A stretch of 64,000 nucleotides of DNA from Dendrolimus kikuchii (taxonomy: Eukaryota > Arthropoda > Insecta > Lepidoptera > Lasiocampidae), in NCBI GenBank assembly GCA_019925095.2, contig CM034397.1, positions 8,203,763 to 8,267,762 on the forward strand. Direction: 5' to 3'. The notes beneath the pieces were generated by a model. It saw only the letters and a list, made by a program, of their open reading frames with translations, had not been told where the DNA came from and did no database searches. This document shows, in pieces, positions 10,561-20,726 of the stretch. A program made the position numbers and the translations under genes. The stretch's first letter is position 1. Each line of letters begins with the position of its first letter.

Positions 10561-11099
10561 GCAGTTGCATAATGTTTTACATTATATTAACAGTATAGTA
10601 TTTGCCAGAAAACTATACACAAGATTAATCAGAATTAAAACTCTTTATCAAGCGAAACATATAACAGGCTACTGGAAGGTTTGGTATTACAAAATATATT
10701 ATTCGTAAGAGGACAGATGCTGCGAATGTCCCTGTTAACGCTTCAGTTCTGAACTCATGCCAGAACTTGCCAGTTGAACTTCTATATTGACTTTTATAAC
10801 GATAACCACTTATTACATCCACTCGTTTACAGAGATGTCATTGTATTGATTCATTCTCCTACATTATTTAAATTGTAATAGATTACAAATTAAAATACGT
10901 TCATGTTTTTGTTCTTCTTTGGTATGTAAACTTTATACCGTTATACTGGTTATTAACATTGATTGCATAATTTCATTTATTTCCAATATGTTGACCTATT
11001 AGCATTATAAACCAGAAAATTTGCGAGAATTATCATTTATCACGCAAATGCTAACGGATTTTGATTAAACTCTACAATAATACATTTACAAATACAATA
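10561..11099. other. AT-rich spacer
   Basis: No ORF, splice pair or repeat that I can name. Confidence 0.4.
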
Positions 11100-11107
11100 A
11101 ATTAGAA

Positions 11108-11403
11108 TAGTGTTTTTCAATCTCTGAGTCGCGACCCCTAGGGGGGTCGCAGAGCCTTCCTCGGGGGGTCGCCGGCAAAATGGAAAAGGCAATTTAAGTT
11201 TATACCTCATACTTAGGTATTTTCTAAGCTCAGCAGCTTTTTGCAGAGTATAGCCTATAATAATGAATATAGGTTACAAAACAGAGAAAGACATACATGT
11301 AGTAATTAAATTACTAACCTTTTCTATGTCTATGGCCCAAGGGAGTCACCAAAATTTTTCAACCTGCATGGGGTCGTGTATTCAAAAAGATTGAAAAGCA
11401 CTG
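11108..11403. mobile_element. hAT-like non-autonomous transposon with perfect 8-bp target duplication
   Basis: The left end TAGTGTTTTTCAATCT (11108-11123) and the inverted right end CAGTGCTTTTCAATCT match at 14 of 16 positions, and both arms later carry CGACCCC. AATTAGAA lies on both sides (11100-11107 and 11404-11411), an exact 8-bp duplication. Ends of the CAGTG type plus 8-bp duplications are diagnostic of hAT elements. At 296 bp with no ORF it must depend on a transposase from elsewhere. Intact flanking duplications suggest it is not very old. Confidence 0.93.
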
Positions 11404-11549
11404 AATTAGAATAACGCAGAATTAATAATGCTATTGGCTCAAATAAACTTATTCTCTGTCGCGGTCACAGTTAGTTTGTGAAATAAAGAAAGAAAATAAT
11501 TTTATTTAGGACGAATAAACTAAGTACAACAACTAAACTAAATAAGTTG

Positions 11550-11714
11550 AGTTGAGTTGTGTTCCGGTATTAGTGGCCAGGTTTCAGTCACCCTTTACAG
11601 AGCGGCAGCACATTGGTAGCAAGCACCTTTGGTGTTACCAATTTTTGTAAGCGATGGTAACCGCTCTCCATCAAGTGGGCTGCCTGCCTGCTGAACTCAT
11701 GCAATAAAAAAAAA
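11550..11714 (+). repeat. Family A repeat, 5'-truncated
   Basis: It begins within the conserved GAGTTGTGTTCCGG segment and runs to the A-rich end CATGCAATAAAAAAAAA. Loss of the first half is typical of incomplete reverse transcription from the 3' end. It is diverged from the copies at 8811 and 20727. Confidence 0.8.
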
Positions 11715-12051
11715 TACTTAAAGAGACACTTAAACTACATATTATTTAATGAAATACAAAAAATAAGTACCGATATTAATTTCAAATTCGTATAATTGTA
11801 CCGCGAAGAGGAATGTCTGTGGAACTTTTCCATTCCGTGTTATAAAGACAAGTCTATGCGTGATTCGGCCCTAAAAAAAGAATCGTGTAAATAATTAACA
11901 TTGGGCATACAAATGACTAACCAATAATAAAAAAATAGAATAATAACTTGATAGTGACTTATTTTCAAGAATTGACAAAAATTGAGAAATCAACCAGGTC
12001 TGGAGCAAGTCTTCAAGAGGAATATAAATCAAAATTAAATTGTTTTTTTTT

Positions 12052-12231
12052 TTTTACGAATGCAGTCCATTTTATTTTACAGATGTCTTGTTACTTAGTC
12101 ACTGCAATGGTACTGGGATCAAATTTCATAGCAACATGTACAAAGCACTGCTCATTGCTAGGTCAGGACAGCAAGCCATAATAGTGTACCGAGGTTCTAG
12201 CTTGGAAAAACTAGCTTCGTGTATTCCGGGC
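12052..12231 (-). mobile_element. Family C MITE, left-end fragment (reverse orientation)
   Basis: Read on the minus strand it starts with the terminal repeat CCCGGAATACACGAAGCTAG followed by TTTTTCCAAGCTAG, then follows the same order of words as 15303-15475 (GTACCATTGCAGTGACT, ACTGCATTCGTAAAAAA). It breaks off in a T-run at the left. On the right it abuts a family A scrap. Confidence 0.75.
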
Positions 12232-12266
12232 ATTAAAGGAGACGGGAATCTGGCCATTAATGCTTA
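12232..12266 (-). repeat. Family A scrap
   Basis: The words AAAGGAGACGGGAATCTGG and CCATTAATGC match the middle of family A (AAAGGAGACTGGAACCTGG, TCACTAATGC). It is only about 35 bp, wedged against the family C terminus. Confidence 0.55.
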
Positions 12267-12319
12267 ATAATCTGTACCACCTACATCGCCAGTTTAGGTT
12301 AAATTATTCCTTAAGTAAG

Positions 12320-12446
12320 GATGTCTGGAAGAGATTGCTTTCAGCAATAAGGGCGCCCATTGTTTCTACCCTGACGATATTATAATCGTGCATTTTTGTA
12401 ATTTTATATTTGGTTTGGAGCAATAAAGTGTTATCTATTCTATTTT
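12320..12446 (+). repeat. LINE 3' untranslated region (AGCGATAAG-type), copy 1
   Basis: TCTGGAAGAGATTGCTTTC then AGCAATAAGGGCGCCCATTG, ending in CAATAAAGTGTTATCTATTC. From memory this is the widespread lepidopteran LINE 3' UTR of the form GGAAGAGATCGCTTTTAGCG and ATAAGACCGCC, with a terminal AATAAAGT. Copies are also at 13718, 24905, 34795 and, inverted, 60610. Confidence 0.8.
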
Positions 12447-12481
12447 ACTTTGGGTATCTTTAAATTAAATTGAGTCTGAAA

Positions 12482-12774
12482 TCACTACTCACTAGCCAAT
12501 CGGATACTAGCTTCACCGACCACACAAGGCGAGTACAGTAGCCAGGATAGTAAATAAGTGGTGGGGGGCGCTACTAGCTCAAAAACTAGAACCCCATCCT
12601 ATTAAACTCTCCTTGTTTCAGACGCTAGTTTACTAGTTTTCTCACTACCTTACTAGTCTAGAAATGAAGCTAGTTCTGTATACACGAAGCCAGAGTGACT
12701 AGCTTGCTAGCTTACTAGCTTACTAGCACTAGCCTGCTAGCCTAGTTTGAAAAACTAGCCTCGTGTAACCCAGG
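12482..12774 (+). mobile_element. Family C MITE, right half with terminal repeat and TAGCTTAC array
   Basis: It carries the family C interior (ACTCACTAGCCAATCGG, GGGGGGCGCTACTAGCTC) and ends in a terminal repeat at 12740-12774. The reverse complement of that repeat, CCTGGGTTACACGAGGCTAG then TTTTTCAAACTAG, pairs with the left terminus seen at 12231 and 15303. Just inside the end is an irregular array of CTAGCTTA units (about 12690-12740). Confidence 0.8.
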
Positions 12775-12785
12775 TGTTAGAGATT

Positions 12786-12884
12786 GGTAGCACCTTTGGT
12801 ATTACAAATGTCTATAAGGGATGGTAACCGCTTTCCATCAGATGAGTCCTCTGCCTATCGGCTGAACTCATGCAATAAAAAAAT
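12786..12884 (+). repeat. Family A repeat, 3' fragment
   Basis: GGTAGCACCTTTGGTATTAC to CATGCAATAAAAAAAT, about the last 100 bp of the family. It starts 11 bp after the family C terminus. Confidence 0.75.
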
Positions 12885-13300
12885 ATATGTTTCGTTATTA
12901 AATATATCTTATATTATTTTTACAAGTCTGTTACACTTTTATATACTTTTTAACAGACGGTAATAGGAAATGGAATTATTATCCTAAGGCTATTGTTACA
13001 TGAAAGCATGTTCATTATCAACAGCTCCTGTTGGTGTGTTGGCAAATAAAGATAATGTTTGAAACAATTTGCGGACCTAAACATACAACTCGAGCTGCGA
13101 CCGTACGCATAATGTTTAAGGGTCAATGCTCCTGTTTGGCAATTATCTGAGGATGGTATTACAAGGTAACCTTGTAAAAAATCCTAGAAACGAAATTAAA
13201 TATAATAATTACATATAGTCGGAGATGTTATCTGAGTTTTAGTTTTTTAAGAAAAGTGTGGGTGGCTAGATTGTTCTATAAAACAGTCCCCCTTGATTCA
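12885..13300. other. AT-rich spacer
   Basis: No ORF or repeat recognised. Confidence 0.4.
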
Positions 13301-13450
13301 TTAATGCCCCGTTTCTATATCTTACAAACAGTTCATTTGCCTTATTATCGGTTAAAATTTGACATAATTTAATCGTATGCGATTAATGTTAAAATTCAAC
13401 CGATGGTAAGCCAAGCGAATGCACTGTAAGATATAAGAATCAGCCATAAA
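13301..13450. mobile_element. Foldback (palindromic) MITE, copy 1
   Basis: Nearly the whole 150 bp folds on itself around a centre at 13377 (AATCG-tatg-CGATT). The left arm words TATATCTTACAAACAGTTC, ATTTGCCTTATTATCGG and TTAAAATTTGACAT are mirrored in the right arm (ATGTTAAAATTCAACCG, ATGGTAAGCCAAGCGAAT, GTAAGATATAAGAATCAGCC). A second copy at 20089-20229 has the same arms, so this is a family. No protein is encoded. Confidence 0.8.
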
Positions 13451-13717
13451 TAGCGTTACAATGATCCGAAATTATGAATATCGCATATACTAGCATATAT
13501 TTATATATGCGTTAAAAAAATGGAAATTTACAAGGATGGTCCCGAATAAACTTGTCACAGGCATTTCCTCTTTATACTATGGATAGAATGAATGAACGGT
13601 ATGGATGGATGGAACTAAGTATATTATTTATTGTTAAAAGTTTTAGGACGAAATACTAATACTACTGTATAGTAATCACATACTTATCATATTGACATTA
13701 CATTACATACATACACC

Positions 13718-13845
13718 GGGTTACCTGGAAGAAATCGCTATAAGCGATAAGGCCGCCCATTATTCTAAAGAAAATGTCTTCATATTAAATTGTTTAGGTT
13801 TAAGTTATGTCGAACAATAAAGAGTTTTCATTCATTCATTCATAT
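13718..13845 (+). repeat. LINE 3' untranslated region (AGCGATAAG-type), copy 2
   Basis: TACCTGGAAGAAATCGCTA then AGCGATAAGGCCGCCCATT, with GAACAATAAAGAGTTTTC and a microsatellite tail (ATTC)n. This copy is closer to the remembered family form than the one at 12320. Only the 3' end was integrated. Confidence 0.82.
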
Positions 13846-14827
13846 TCAAGGTGTATATTTTTTGTGTTAGATAATATTCTCTATAAATCTTCTTACATTC
13901 CTTATAGATCATAAGGATGATTCAAATGTCACCAAACCGAAAATAAAATATACTAAGTCTTGACCCAGAATTTAAGCTAGCTCTGTCTTGAGTTTAATTT
14001 AATTCCCTTCAATAGCTCCCACTTCATGTTCTAACAAACAGAAAACATTCAGAAAAATGAGTTTTCGGAATCTGCTAATCAGAATTAGCCCCTCAGATAT
14101 TTTCACACTTTTAAACGCATTTTACAAACTTGGTATCCCTGACACACTATAATTATTATAAACAAGTAAATATAGCTGGTCTGTTAAGCTTGTAGGTATA
14201 TCATGGCACAACGTAAAATATGGCAACACTATTGGAGGGGCTCGTCCCTGTAACGGAAAGATACATAACCAATTTCATTAGATCTCCCCTTTCCCTTGTC
14301 CCTGCACGATTATCTGGTAATTGAGGGGAAAACCGTTGAGTGGCTGTAAGTCATGTTATAGTGGTATTGATGCGTCAATTGTATCGAGTATTTATAACAG
14401 GAAATCTGTTATATTTAATCAGTTCTGTATAGTGACTATGTATCTGAGCATTGATTCGTATTAGAGACATATTTCTCTCTCACTCACACAGTTAAAAGCT
14501 TGGCTTTGTCCGATTTATGTGTCTAGCCAGAGTCATTTAAGTATTCATGAATATTCAAGATTTAAAATAACTATCTAACAAATTGACTCCAGCCGAAAGA
14601 CGAGCCTGTGTGATAGAAAGCTTTAAACAAATTGTGATTCTTTGACTGAATCTAAACAAATAAATTTTTGGGGCAGCTCGAAAAGGTATTTATAGGTTGA
14701 CAGTAAAAAACAATTAAATCTGAAACTATTGATTATATTATAATGTCTTTAATACATATACAGATATTAATTATTTTTTTATTAAAATTACTCAGCTAAC
14801 TTATTCGAAGTGCCTTTTTCTTTAGAT
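13846..14827. other. AT-rich spacer
   Basis: No gene recognised. Inspected for splice pairs and repeats without result. Confidence 0.4.
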
Positions 14828-14950
14828 AGTATAAAACAAAGTCCCTTATAGCGTCTGTCTGTAGGTATATGTTTCCGCTAACTCTTCCTAAACCACGCAA
14901 CTGATTTTTAAGCGGTTTTCACCATCAGTTAGATAGTTTTTCATTGTTAA
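14828..14950 (+). repeat. Ancient repeat beginning ATAGTATAAAACAAAGTC (family E), copy 1
   Basis: ATAAAACAAAGTCCCTTATA, GTCTGTCTGTAGGTATA, CCACGCAACTGATTTTTAAG and CGGTTTTCACCATCAGTTAG appear in order. The second copy at 40165-40290 has the same words. It matches from memory a widespread lepidopteran repeat of the form TATAAAACAAAGTCGC followed by a CTACTGAACGGATTTT segment. Confidence 0.65.
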
Positions 14951-15302
14951 AAAACCTAATTAAGTTTTTATGTAAGTAGAAAAAACAATATTTTGAAACG
15001 TGCCTAGATAAACATTTAATACAGCGTAACTTGAGTGAAATGTTATCTTCTGTATAATATCGTAGTAATTATTTAGTTCGTAATCAATATAGACGAAAAA
15101 ACTTATTAATTAAATACTAAAACAAAAGTCACTAGTAGGTCCTTTATACATAATTTTAGGACTGTGGGTATATTAGGAATTACAACCGCCCAGTAAAAAA
15201 ACTACTGTTTTTGAGTATTATATGATCATATAGTTAGCGCTCTATGACATTTTTTCTCGCATTTTAACACTTTACTATCTGAAAAATATTTTTAAATCAA
15301 TG
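14951..15302. other. AT-rich spacer
   Basis: No feature recognised. Part of it may be the unrecognised 3' half of the family E copy. Confidence 0.35.
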
Positions 15303-15736
15303 CCCGGACTATACGAGGCTAGTTTTGCCAAGCTAGGATAACAAATTAGAACCTCGTTATACTTATCCTGGCTTGCTGTGTACATGATGCTAGGAAATTT
15401 GATGCCAGTACCATTGCAGTGACTTAAAGTAACAACACGTCTGTGAAATAAAAAGAACTGCATTCGTAAAAAAATCTCGTGGTCAGAAAAACAAAACGCT
15501 TAGTCACTGCTCACTAGCCAATCAGTTACTAGCATCACCGACCACAGAAAGCTACTTACTACACAAGCCAGGATATTAAAATCAGTGGGGGGCGCTACTA
15601 GCTCAAAAAATAGAACTCCATCTTATTAAACTATCCTAGCTTGAGACGCTAGTTTACAAGTTTTCTCACTAGCTTACTAGCCTAGAAATGAAGCTAGTTC
15701 TGTATACAGAAAGCCAGAGTTACTAGCTTGAGCTAG
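15303..15736 (+). mobile_element. Family C MITE, nearly complete (right terminus lost)
   Basis: It begins with the terminal repeat CCCGGACTATACGAGGCTAG then TTTTGCCAAGCTAGG, passes through GTACCATTGCAGTGACT, ACTGCATTCGTAAAAAA, GCTCACTAGCCAATCAG and GGGGGGCGCTACTAGCTC, and ends at TTACTAGCTTGAGCTAG without the right terminus present at 12774. Comparing the three pieces gives a consensus element of roughly 470 bp with TIRs of about 35 bp. It is non-coding and the transposase source is unknown. Confidence 0.8.
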
Positions 15737-16109
15737 ATTTAGATAAAAAATAGTCATAGGCCATATTACCAGTAAAGCAGAGTTCAAAACAAACAAATTT
15801 TGAAATGGACATCATGTAAAAGGCAAAGTCCATTAGGGCGTGTTAGCCGACATTTCATTAGTCCTAAATATAATTTATTGAATGCGGCCGTTTAATTGAA
15901 ATATGTTGAAATTGCTTTGCACGCCTATTATGGTGGTAAATTGAGCATTTGGCATTTACGTCACGTATGCCACTATCGGTATTATGTTTATTAGCGACGC
16001 TAAATCAAGCCTAATTGTCACCATTCTTGCTCCATAATCACCGGTATGTGTATGATAATCTTACTAATAAATAAAACTGAACTGTAAACTAAACTCTGTG
16101 ATTTCAATT
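15737..16109. other. AT-rich spacer
   Basis: No gene or named repeat. Confidence 0.4.
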
Positions 16110-16345
16110 TAAATATTTTTGGAATTTAGGAATTTTTGTCTGTCTGAAAGTTTGTCCTGAATAGACTCTGAAACCACTCAATGGATTTAAATGAACAATT
16201 TAGTGATTAAAACGGGTATTGTATCTTAAATTTAGGTGTATCTTAATTTTAATATATTGAACGTTTGAAAAGATAAAATGTCTGCAAAATTTTATTCGCA
16301 CGGGAATAAAATTGTGAACACATATACTTAAATTCATATATATCC
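16110..16345 (+). repeat. Possible ancient repeat (TTGTCTGTCTGAAAGTTTG)
   Basis: TTTGTCTGTCTGAAAGTTTG then TCCTGAATAGACTCTG and ACCACTCAATGGATTT resemble, from memory, lepidopteran repeats of the form TGTCTGTTTGTCCGGGATAG followed by ACTACTGAACGG. A single diverged copy with uncertain limits. Confidence 0.4.
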
Positions 16346-16573
16346 AATACTATTATGTATATCCCTAAAATAACGGGGTTGATTACATAAATACATATGT
16401 CACAGAACTAATGGCCGCTGGAACAAAAGAGACTCGAAGTGGACACCGTGTCTCAGCAGATGTATGGGGCGCATGAACCGACCAACCTATGTATAGAAGA
16501 AAAATAAATAAAAGAAAGTAAGTAATAATATCAAGTCAATAAGTAAGTAATAATATAATAAAAGAAATTAAGC

Positions 16574-16700
16574 ATTTTTTATTGCTGACGAATAGCAGAT
16601 AGGCTGATGGCTCACATAATGGAAAGTGGTTACCATCGCTTATGGACGTTAGAAACATCTCGTGATCTGTCTCTCAATGTGCTGCCGCCCTCGAAGTTTG
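16574..16700 (-). repeat. Family A repeat, strongly diverged 3' fragment
   Basis: In plus-strand reading, TTTTTTATTGCTGACGA, GGCTCACATAATGGAAAG and GTGGTTACCATCGCTTATGG correspond to the sense 3' end (inverted). It is more diverged than other copies and therefore probably older. Confidence 0.65.
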
Positions 16701-17081
16701 AAAAGGCTTCTAAATCTTACATTTGTACCTACTACTGTTGATCAAACGGCGCCGTAGGTATTTCTTCTTGCGCTATTTAATTTGCTCGAGTTCCACCTGG
16801 GATAATGTTAGAGTTTTTGACTGTGTCCAGATGCGTATTATTTATAGCGTCAAAAATAACACCGTTAACGAATAAAGTGTCGCTACATCTGCGTGACACG
16901 ATCAATAACATATGTAACATTATCCCAGATGAAGCAGTAGCAATAAAACGAAAAAGCGCCTAAACCTTTAACCAATATTTTGTTATTTAAAATACATTAA
17001 AAATAACCGAAAATTAAGTTTTAATAACTTCCTTCTTATATAATATTTAATTAAGTATATTTATAGATATTTATGATTGCG
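16701..17081. other. AT-rich spacer
   Basis: A loose inverted word pair (TAATGTTAGAGTTTTTGAC near 16805, ATGTAACATTATCCCAG near 16911) is present but too short to call an element. Confidence 0.3.
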
Positions 17082-17357
17082 TTTGTGGTTGCGTGGTCTA
17101 AAAGTTTGCCTGCCTAGCATATTAGATCGAGATCTGGGTTTCGATCCTGGCATAATAAATTTCGTAAACGTTTAATTGTACCTACTCATCATGATTATCA
17201 TCCAAGCGGTAAATCCCGGTTGTGATCGGAGCGTTCACTCCGACGCCCAGGGCTTGCTTTCATTATACCTACTATAGACGAAAATTATTTACCCATTACA
17301 CAAGCATGATTTGCTTAGCTTGGGAAAGAAGGTACAATATGCTTAATTGTCTGCAAA
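17082..17357 (+). repeat. Diverged tRNA-derived SINE (copy 2)
   Basis: A degenerate A box, TGGTTGCGTGG (17086-17096), and a B-box-like GGGTTTCGATCCTGG (17136-17150, one extra T) are followed by a body containing ACACAAGCATGATTTGCTTA, which matches ACACAAGCATGACTTGCC in the SINE at 9634-9879 (sense). The middle differs, so it may be a subfamily or contain an insertion. Confidence 0.6.
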
Positions 17358-18444
17358 AAGAAACACAGAATATATGAACTAAAACAATAAGTTTAGTAAA
17401 TAATTGGGTAGATGACACATGTTCATAAATTCTAAAATTATTTTCATATAAAAGAGCGAGCGCTATAATACCATATTATCGTGCTATTTTTAAAATATCA
17501 CAAATAAAAACAATTGAAATTATTGCCTAAACAATAAATAATTAATATGTTATTTATGTCGTTAAAGTTACGACGTCATATTTGCTATTCTCGTACAAAA
17601 TCTAGATGGCTTCGGTGTTTTGTAAGACGATGAAATCTTTCTCAATTAACAAACAACTCATTTTTTTGTTCTACTTTTGTAATGTGTAGGTAATAAAACC
17701 ACGTATTAACAAAAAAAAATGACAGCTTACAGCCGGGCTACACAACAAAGTCACAATAAGTAGCCAAAGGAATCAGTCCATACAGCCTCATAAAATAAAT
17801 TAATGCCAGAACAACTTGATTGATAAATATCCTATTGACCATCAAGGCCAACATTATTTTTACTCTTAGTTATCTTCCAGATTAGACTTAGTGATCTAGA
17901 GTTTTCAAAGAACTTTAAAAGGTAAATCCACAGCGTCGCCCTAAGACGGTCGTAGGCATTAGCCGCAATGCCGAGCTTAATAACCCTCTAAGGAGATAAA
18001 TACCCAGATATTTCCGAGTGTTTCCGACGTAATGGCAGAATAAGAAAACTAAATTACGAATGTAATTTAAAAAATTCAGATAAGCTCCCAACAAATCTTA
18101 ACAAAAGAAAATATGTATAGGTATCCTTGTTAGCAATAAAACGTACAACCATTGCCTCGTATTTGTATCGTTTTAAGTGGATAATTATAAAATACACAAT
18201 AACTGTTTACTGTATTGTGATAATAAACAAAACATAAAAAGCTGTTTAAATTTTAGGCAAAGAGCGGCAATGATGGAAGTTATGGTGAATTTATTATTTC
18301 CACTGAGCCGCGAGCTTCATTCTCACAGTATTAAAAATGCTAATTTACGTACATCAAATTCCACCTTCATCCTCTTTTTATGGAATATTTTATTAAAACA
18401 CAAAAATGACAGGCGAATAAAAGCATTCTCTCCTCTTTTTTCAG
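17358..18444. other. AT-rich spacer
   Basis: No gene recognised. The final 200 bp before 18445 carries an open plus-strand frame and becomes pyrimidine-rich towards the candidate acceptor. Confidence 0.35.
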
Positions 18445-18533
18445 TGCGTCGAGGCTGGTATACATGTGACGCCCGGAGCGAAAATGGTACGGGCTAAAAT
18501 GGCGGGTGAAAGATCAATATAACCTACCAAAAG
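18445..18533 (+). other. Candidate non-coding or terminal exon
   Basis: A strong pyrimidine tract (CTCTCCTCTTTTTTCAG) ends at 18444 and a donor AAAAG|GTGAGG follows at 18533/18534, bracketing 89 GC-richer bases. One frame is open for 25 codons (CVEAGIHVTPGAKMVRAKMA start) but all frames hit a stop before the donor, so it would be untranslated or the donor is false. An ATG in strong context (AAAATGG, 18498) opens only seven codons. The splice signals are seen; function is inference. Confidence 0.3.
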
Positions 18534-18964
18534 GTGAGGCTGTCCCGTTTTATCTTATCGGATTAACATCTGTTCTCTCTTTCTGGCGCGTAGCTCAGTA
18601 AACAGTTTCGATATGTCGTATGACTGTACTGATTTCAGTGGAGAATTTTCACACAGACGAAGTACCTCTTGGAAACAAGGATCATCGCATTTTGTTTGCG
18701 GAATGATTCGCAAATTTTACAGCGAATTGTGATTAAAATTGTACATTATTTAATGATTTTATCATTTAATATTTTTTATTGAATTTAGAATTTATTTAAA
18801 ATAAAGAAACAGCTAAAATAATTAGGTAGTAGGTTGAAGGTATTTTTTGTATCTGACATGTACATTTTAATCTATATTAATGTAAATAATCATGAAAGCA
18901 ACTTTGTTACATTCATCCTGTGTGATCCTTTTATCCCATCCTCCAATCCCTTATAACCCCTCCT
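18534..18964. other. AT-rich spacer
   Basis: Nothing recognised beyond the splice-donor side of the candidate exon. Confidence 0.4.
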
Positions 18965-19090
18965 AAAGGTTGGCACTGCGTTGGTGTCGCCTATCGCCCC
19001 TGCTGTTGCAAATGTCTAAGTATAAGCGACAGTAACTACTTTCTGTTAATAGGGCCGTCTGCCTGTTTACAAACTTGGCAATAAAAAGAT
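18965..19090 (+). repeat. Family A repeat, old 3' fragment
   Basis: TGTTGCAAATGTCTAAG, GCGACAGTAACTACTTTCTG, AGGGCCGTCTGCCTG and GGCAATAAAAAG keep the order of the family 3' end with many substitutions. The 5' part is missing. Confidence 0.65.
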
Positions 19091-19160
19091 TGTAACGTTT
19101 TGGTGTTTGAAATTGATCTCAAGTTATCAGTTGTATAGAGCTGCTAGGATCTGCCTGTGC

Positions 19161-19674
19161 TTCGTCCACGCTTGACTTGAAATTCCCGGGAGACAAAATA
19201 CCGGAGCATTAGAAAAGATTGTAAGCTATCGTTTTAGTGAAAATTGTGCCGGTTGAAGCTAATTTTTAAGCACGCGAACAACTTCATCCCTCGGGAAAAT
19301 TCCCGCGGGATTTCCGTGATAAAAATATCACACGTTTTATTACATGCAATTCGCTCTCTATCGGTGAAAAAATCGCATTGTAATTCGATTCTTTTTCAAT
19401 CTGGCCATTTTAAATCATTCCCTGTAAAAAATCTCGAGAGATTCTTGGGATAGAAAGTGGCGCAGATTTTAAGTCTAAGAATTAGCTGGCGATCAGTGAA
19501 AACTGCGTCAAAATCGGCTCAGTAGTTTTTACCGAACAAACAGACAAATCGACAAACAGACAAGAAATCTAAAAAAAATTGAATCGTTTATATAGTGTAT
19601 TCCAGTTTATTTTTTTTAAATAGCTTCAATGTACAGACACGGCAAATTTAGAATTTTATAATATTATAAATTAC
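19161..19674 (+). repeat. Family B dispersed repeat, copy 2 (longest)
   Basis: It runs from CGTCCACGCTTGACTTGAA through CCCGCGGGATTTCC, GGCTCAGTAGTTTTTACCG and CAGACAAGAAATCTAAAAAA to GTACAGACACGGCAAATTTAG. At about 514 bp it is the most complete copy. The word CTCAGTAGTTTTTACCGAAC resembles the 'add one substitution and fold' style of old lepidopteran repeats but gives no superfamily. Confidence 0.8.
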
Positions 19675-20088
19675 CCATATCAAAAGTTTAAGTTGCTTTC
19701 CTTGGCAATATACAGTGTGTTTTCTGTGTCGATTTATTCTTAGATATTTATTTCTAGTTCAGTTTCATCTAAATCGCTGTCACGAGAAAGCAAATTTTTT
19801 ATTTGTAACTAATTGTTACTCGCGACATCATTTGCAACACTTTGTTGCTCCTCAATAAACTAAAAACGCGTTTATAACACTGCAATAGGTGATTCTCTAT
19901 TTGTTACTAACAGCTTAATATTAATTTTCATACCCCTAACATAAGGCATTATGGGTTGCCCAAATAGTTTTTCGTTCTCTATTTCACCTCTTTCAAGATT
20001 GTTATAAAAACAATGTATATATAGGCTATATGATCTTTTCTGTGATAAAATCTACCTTCTAGGCAAATTTTATAAGTTACGTTCAGCC
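19675..20088. other. AT-rich spacer
   Basis: No gene or named repeat. Confidence 0.4.
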
Positions 20089-20229
20089 GTTAATGGCTGG
20101 TTCTTATAGCTTACTAACAGTTCATATGCCTGTTAAAATTTGATATAAGCTCCAAACAATTTAATGTCTTTCTACCGATGGTAAAGCAAGCGAATGAGTA
20201 GTAAAATATGTATAAGGACCGGCTATCAG
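20089..20229. mobile_element. Foldback MITE, copy 2
   Basis: Left arm TTAATGGCTGGTTCTTATAG then CTTACTAACAGTTCATATGC is inverted in the right arm (AAGCGAATGAGTAGTAAAAT, GTATAAGGACCGGCTATCAG). The arm words match copy 1 at 13301-13450, with a less perfect centre near 20158. Confidence 0.75.
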
Positions 20230-20726
20230 TCGAGCACAGGTAACAGAGCTTACCTACTTTGCAATATATGAACATTTAATTTTTAACTTATAAGTATGAC
20301 GTTTAAAAATTGTTCTCCAGTGGAACTTATTTTGAATAAAAACTTCTGAAATGATGTATTAGGAAGTCAAAGTCAACGTGTACAATAAATAATATTAAAA
20401 TCAGGTTGACTTAAATTAAAAATTAAAAATAGACTCATTTCGCTCATCCCTTTAATACAGCTTGTACTTTCGGGGAATATTCTTTATAAGAAGTAATAAA
20501 CTTAGAAGTAACTTTGATAAGCCTCATGAAAAAAGTAAGCCGTAAAAACTCGGTCAAATATTAACGTCAGCTATAGGTGTCCAGAATATTATAATTTAAG
20601 CATAAACTTGGCTTATCGGTGGATATCTTGGAACGGCTAAAGCGTAACGTAAAATTTCAAACACTGTTCTTGTTGTTTATAACTTATTCGAAATTCGAGT
20701 TTAGGACTTTCTTTTATCTTTACTAT
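20230..20726. other. AT-rich spacer
   Basis: No gene or named repeat. Confidence 0.4.

Noticed and set aside
12690..12740. Satellite array of CTAGCTTA units
   Set aside because: Too short and irregular, and confined to the inside of the family C terminus.
18177..18497. 106-codon plus-strand protein running into 18445
   Set aside because: The frame is AT-rich for most of its length, crosses a strong splice acceptor and shows no domain.
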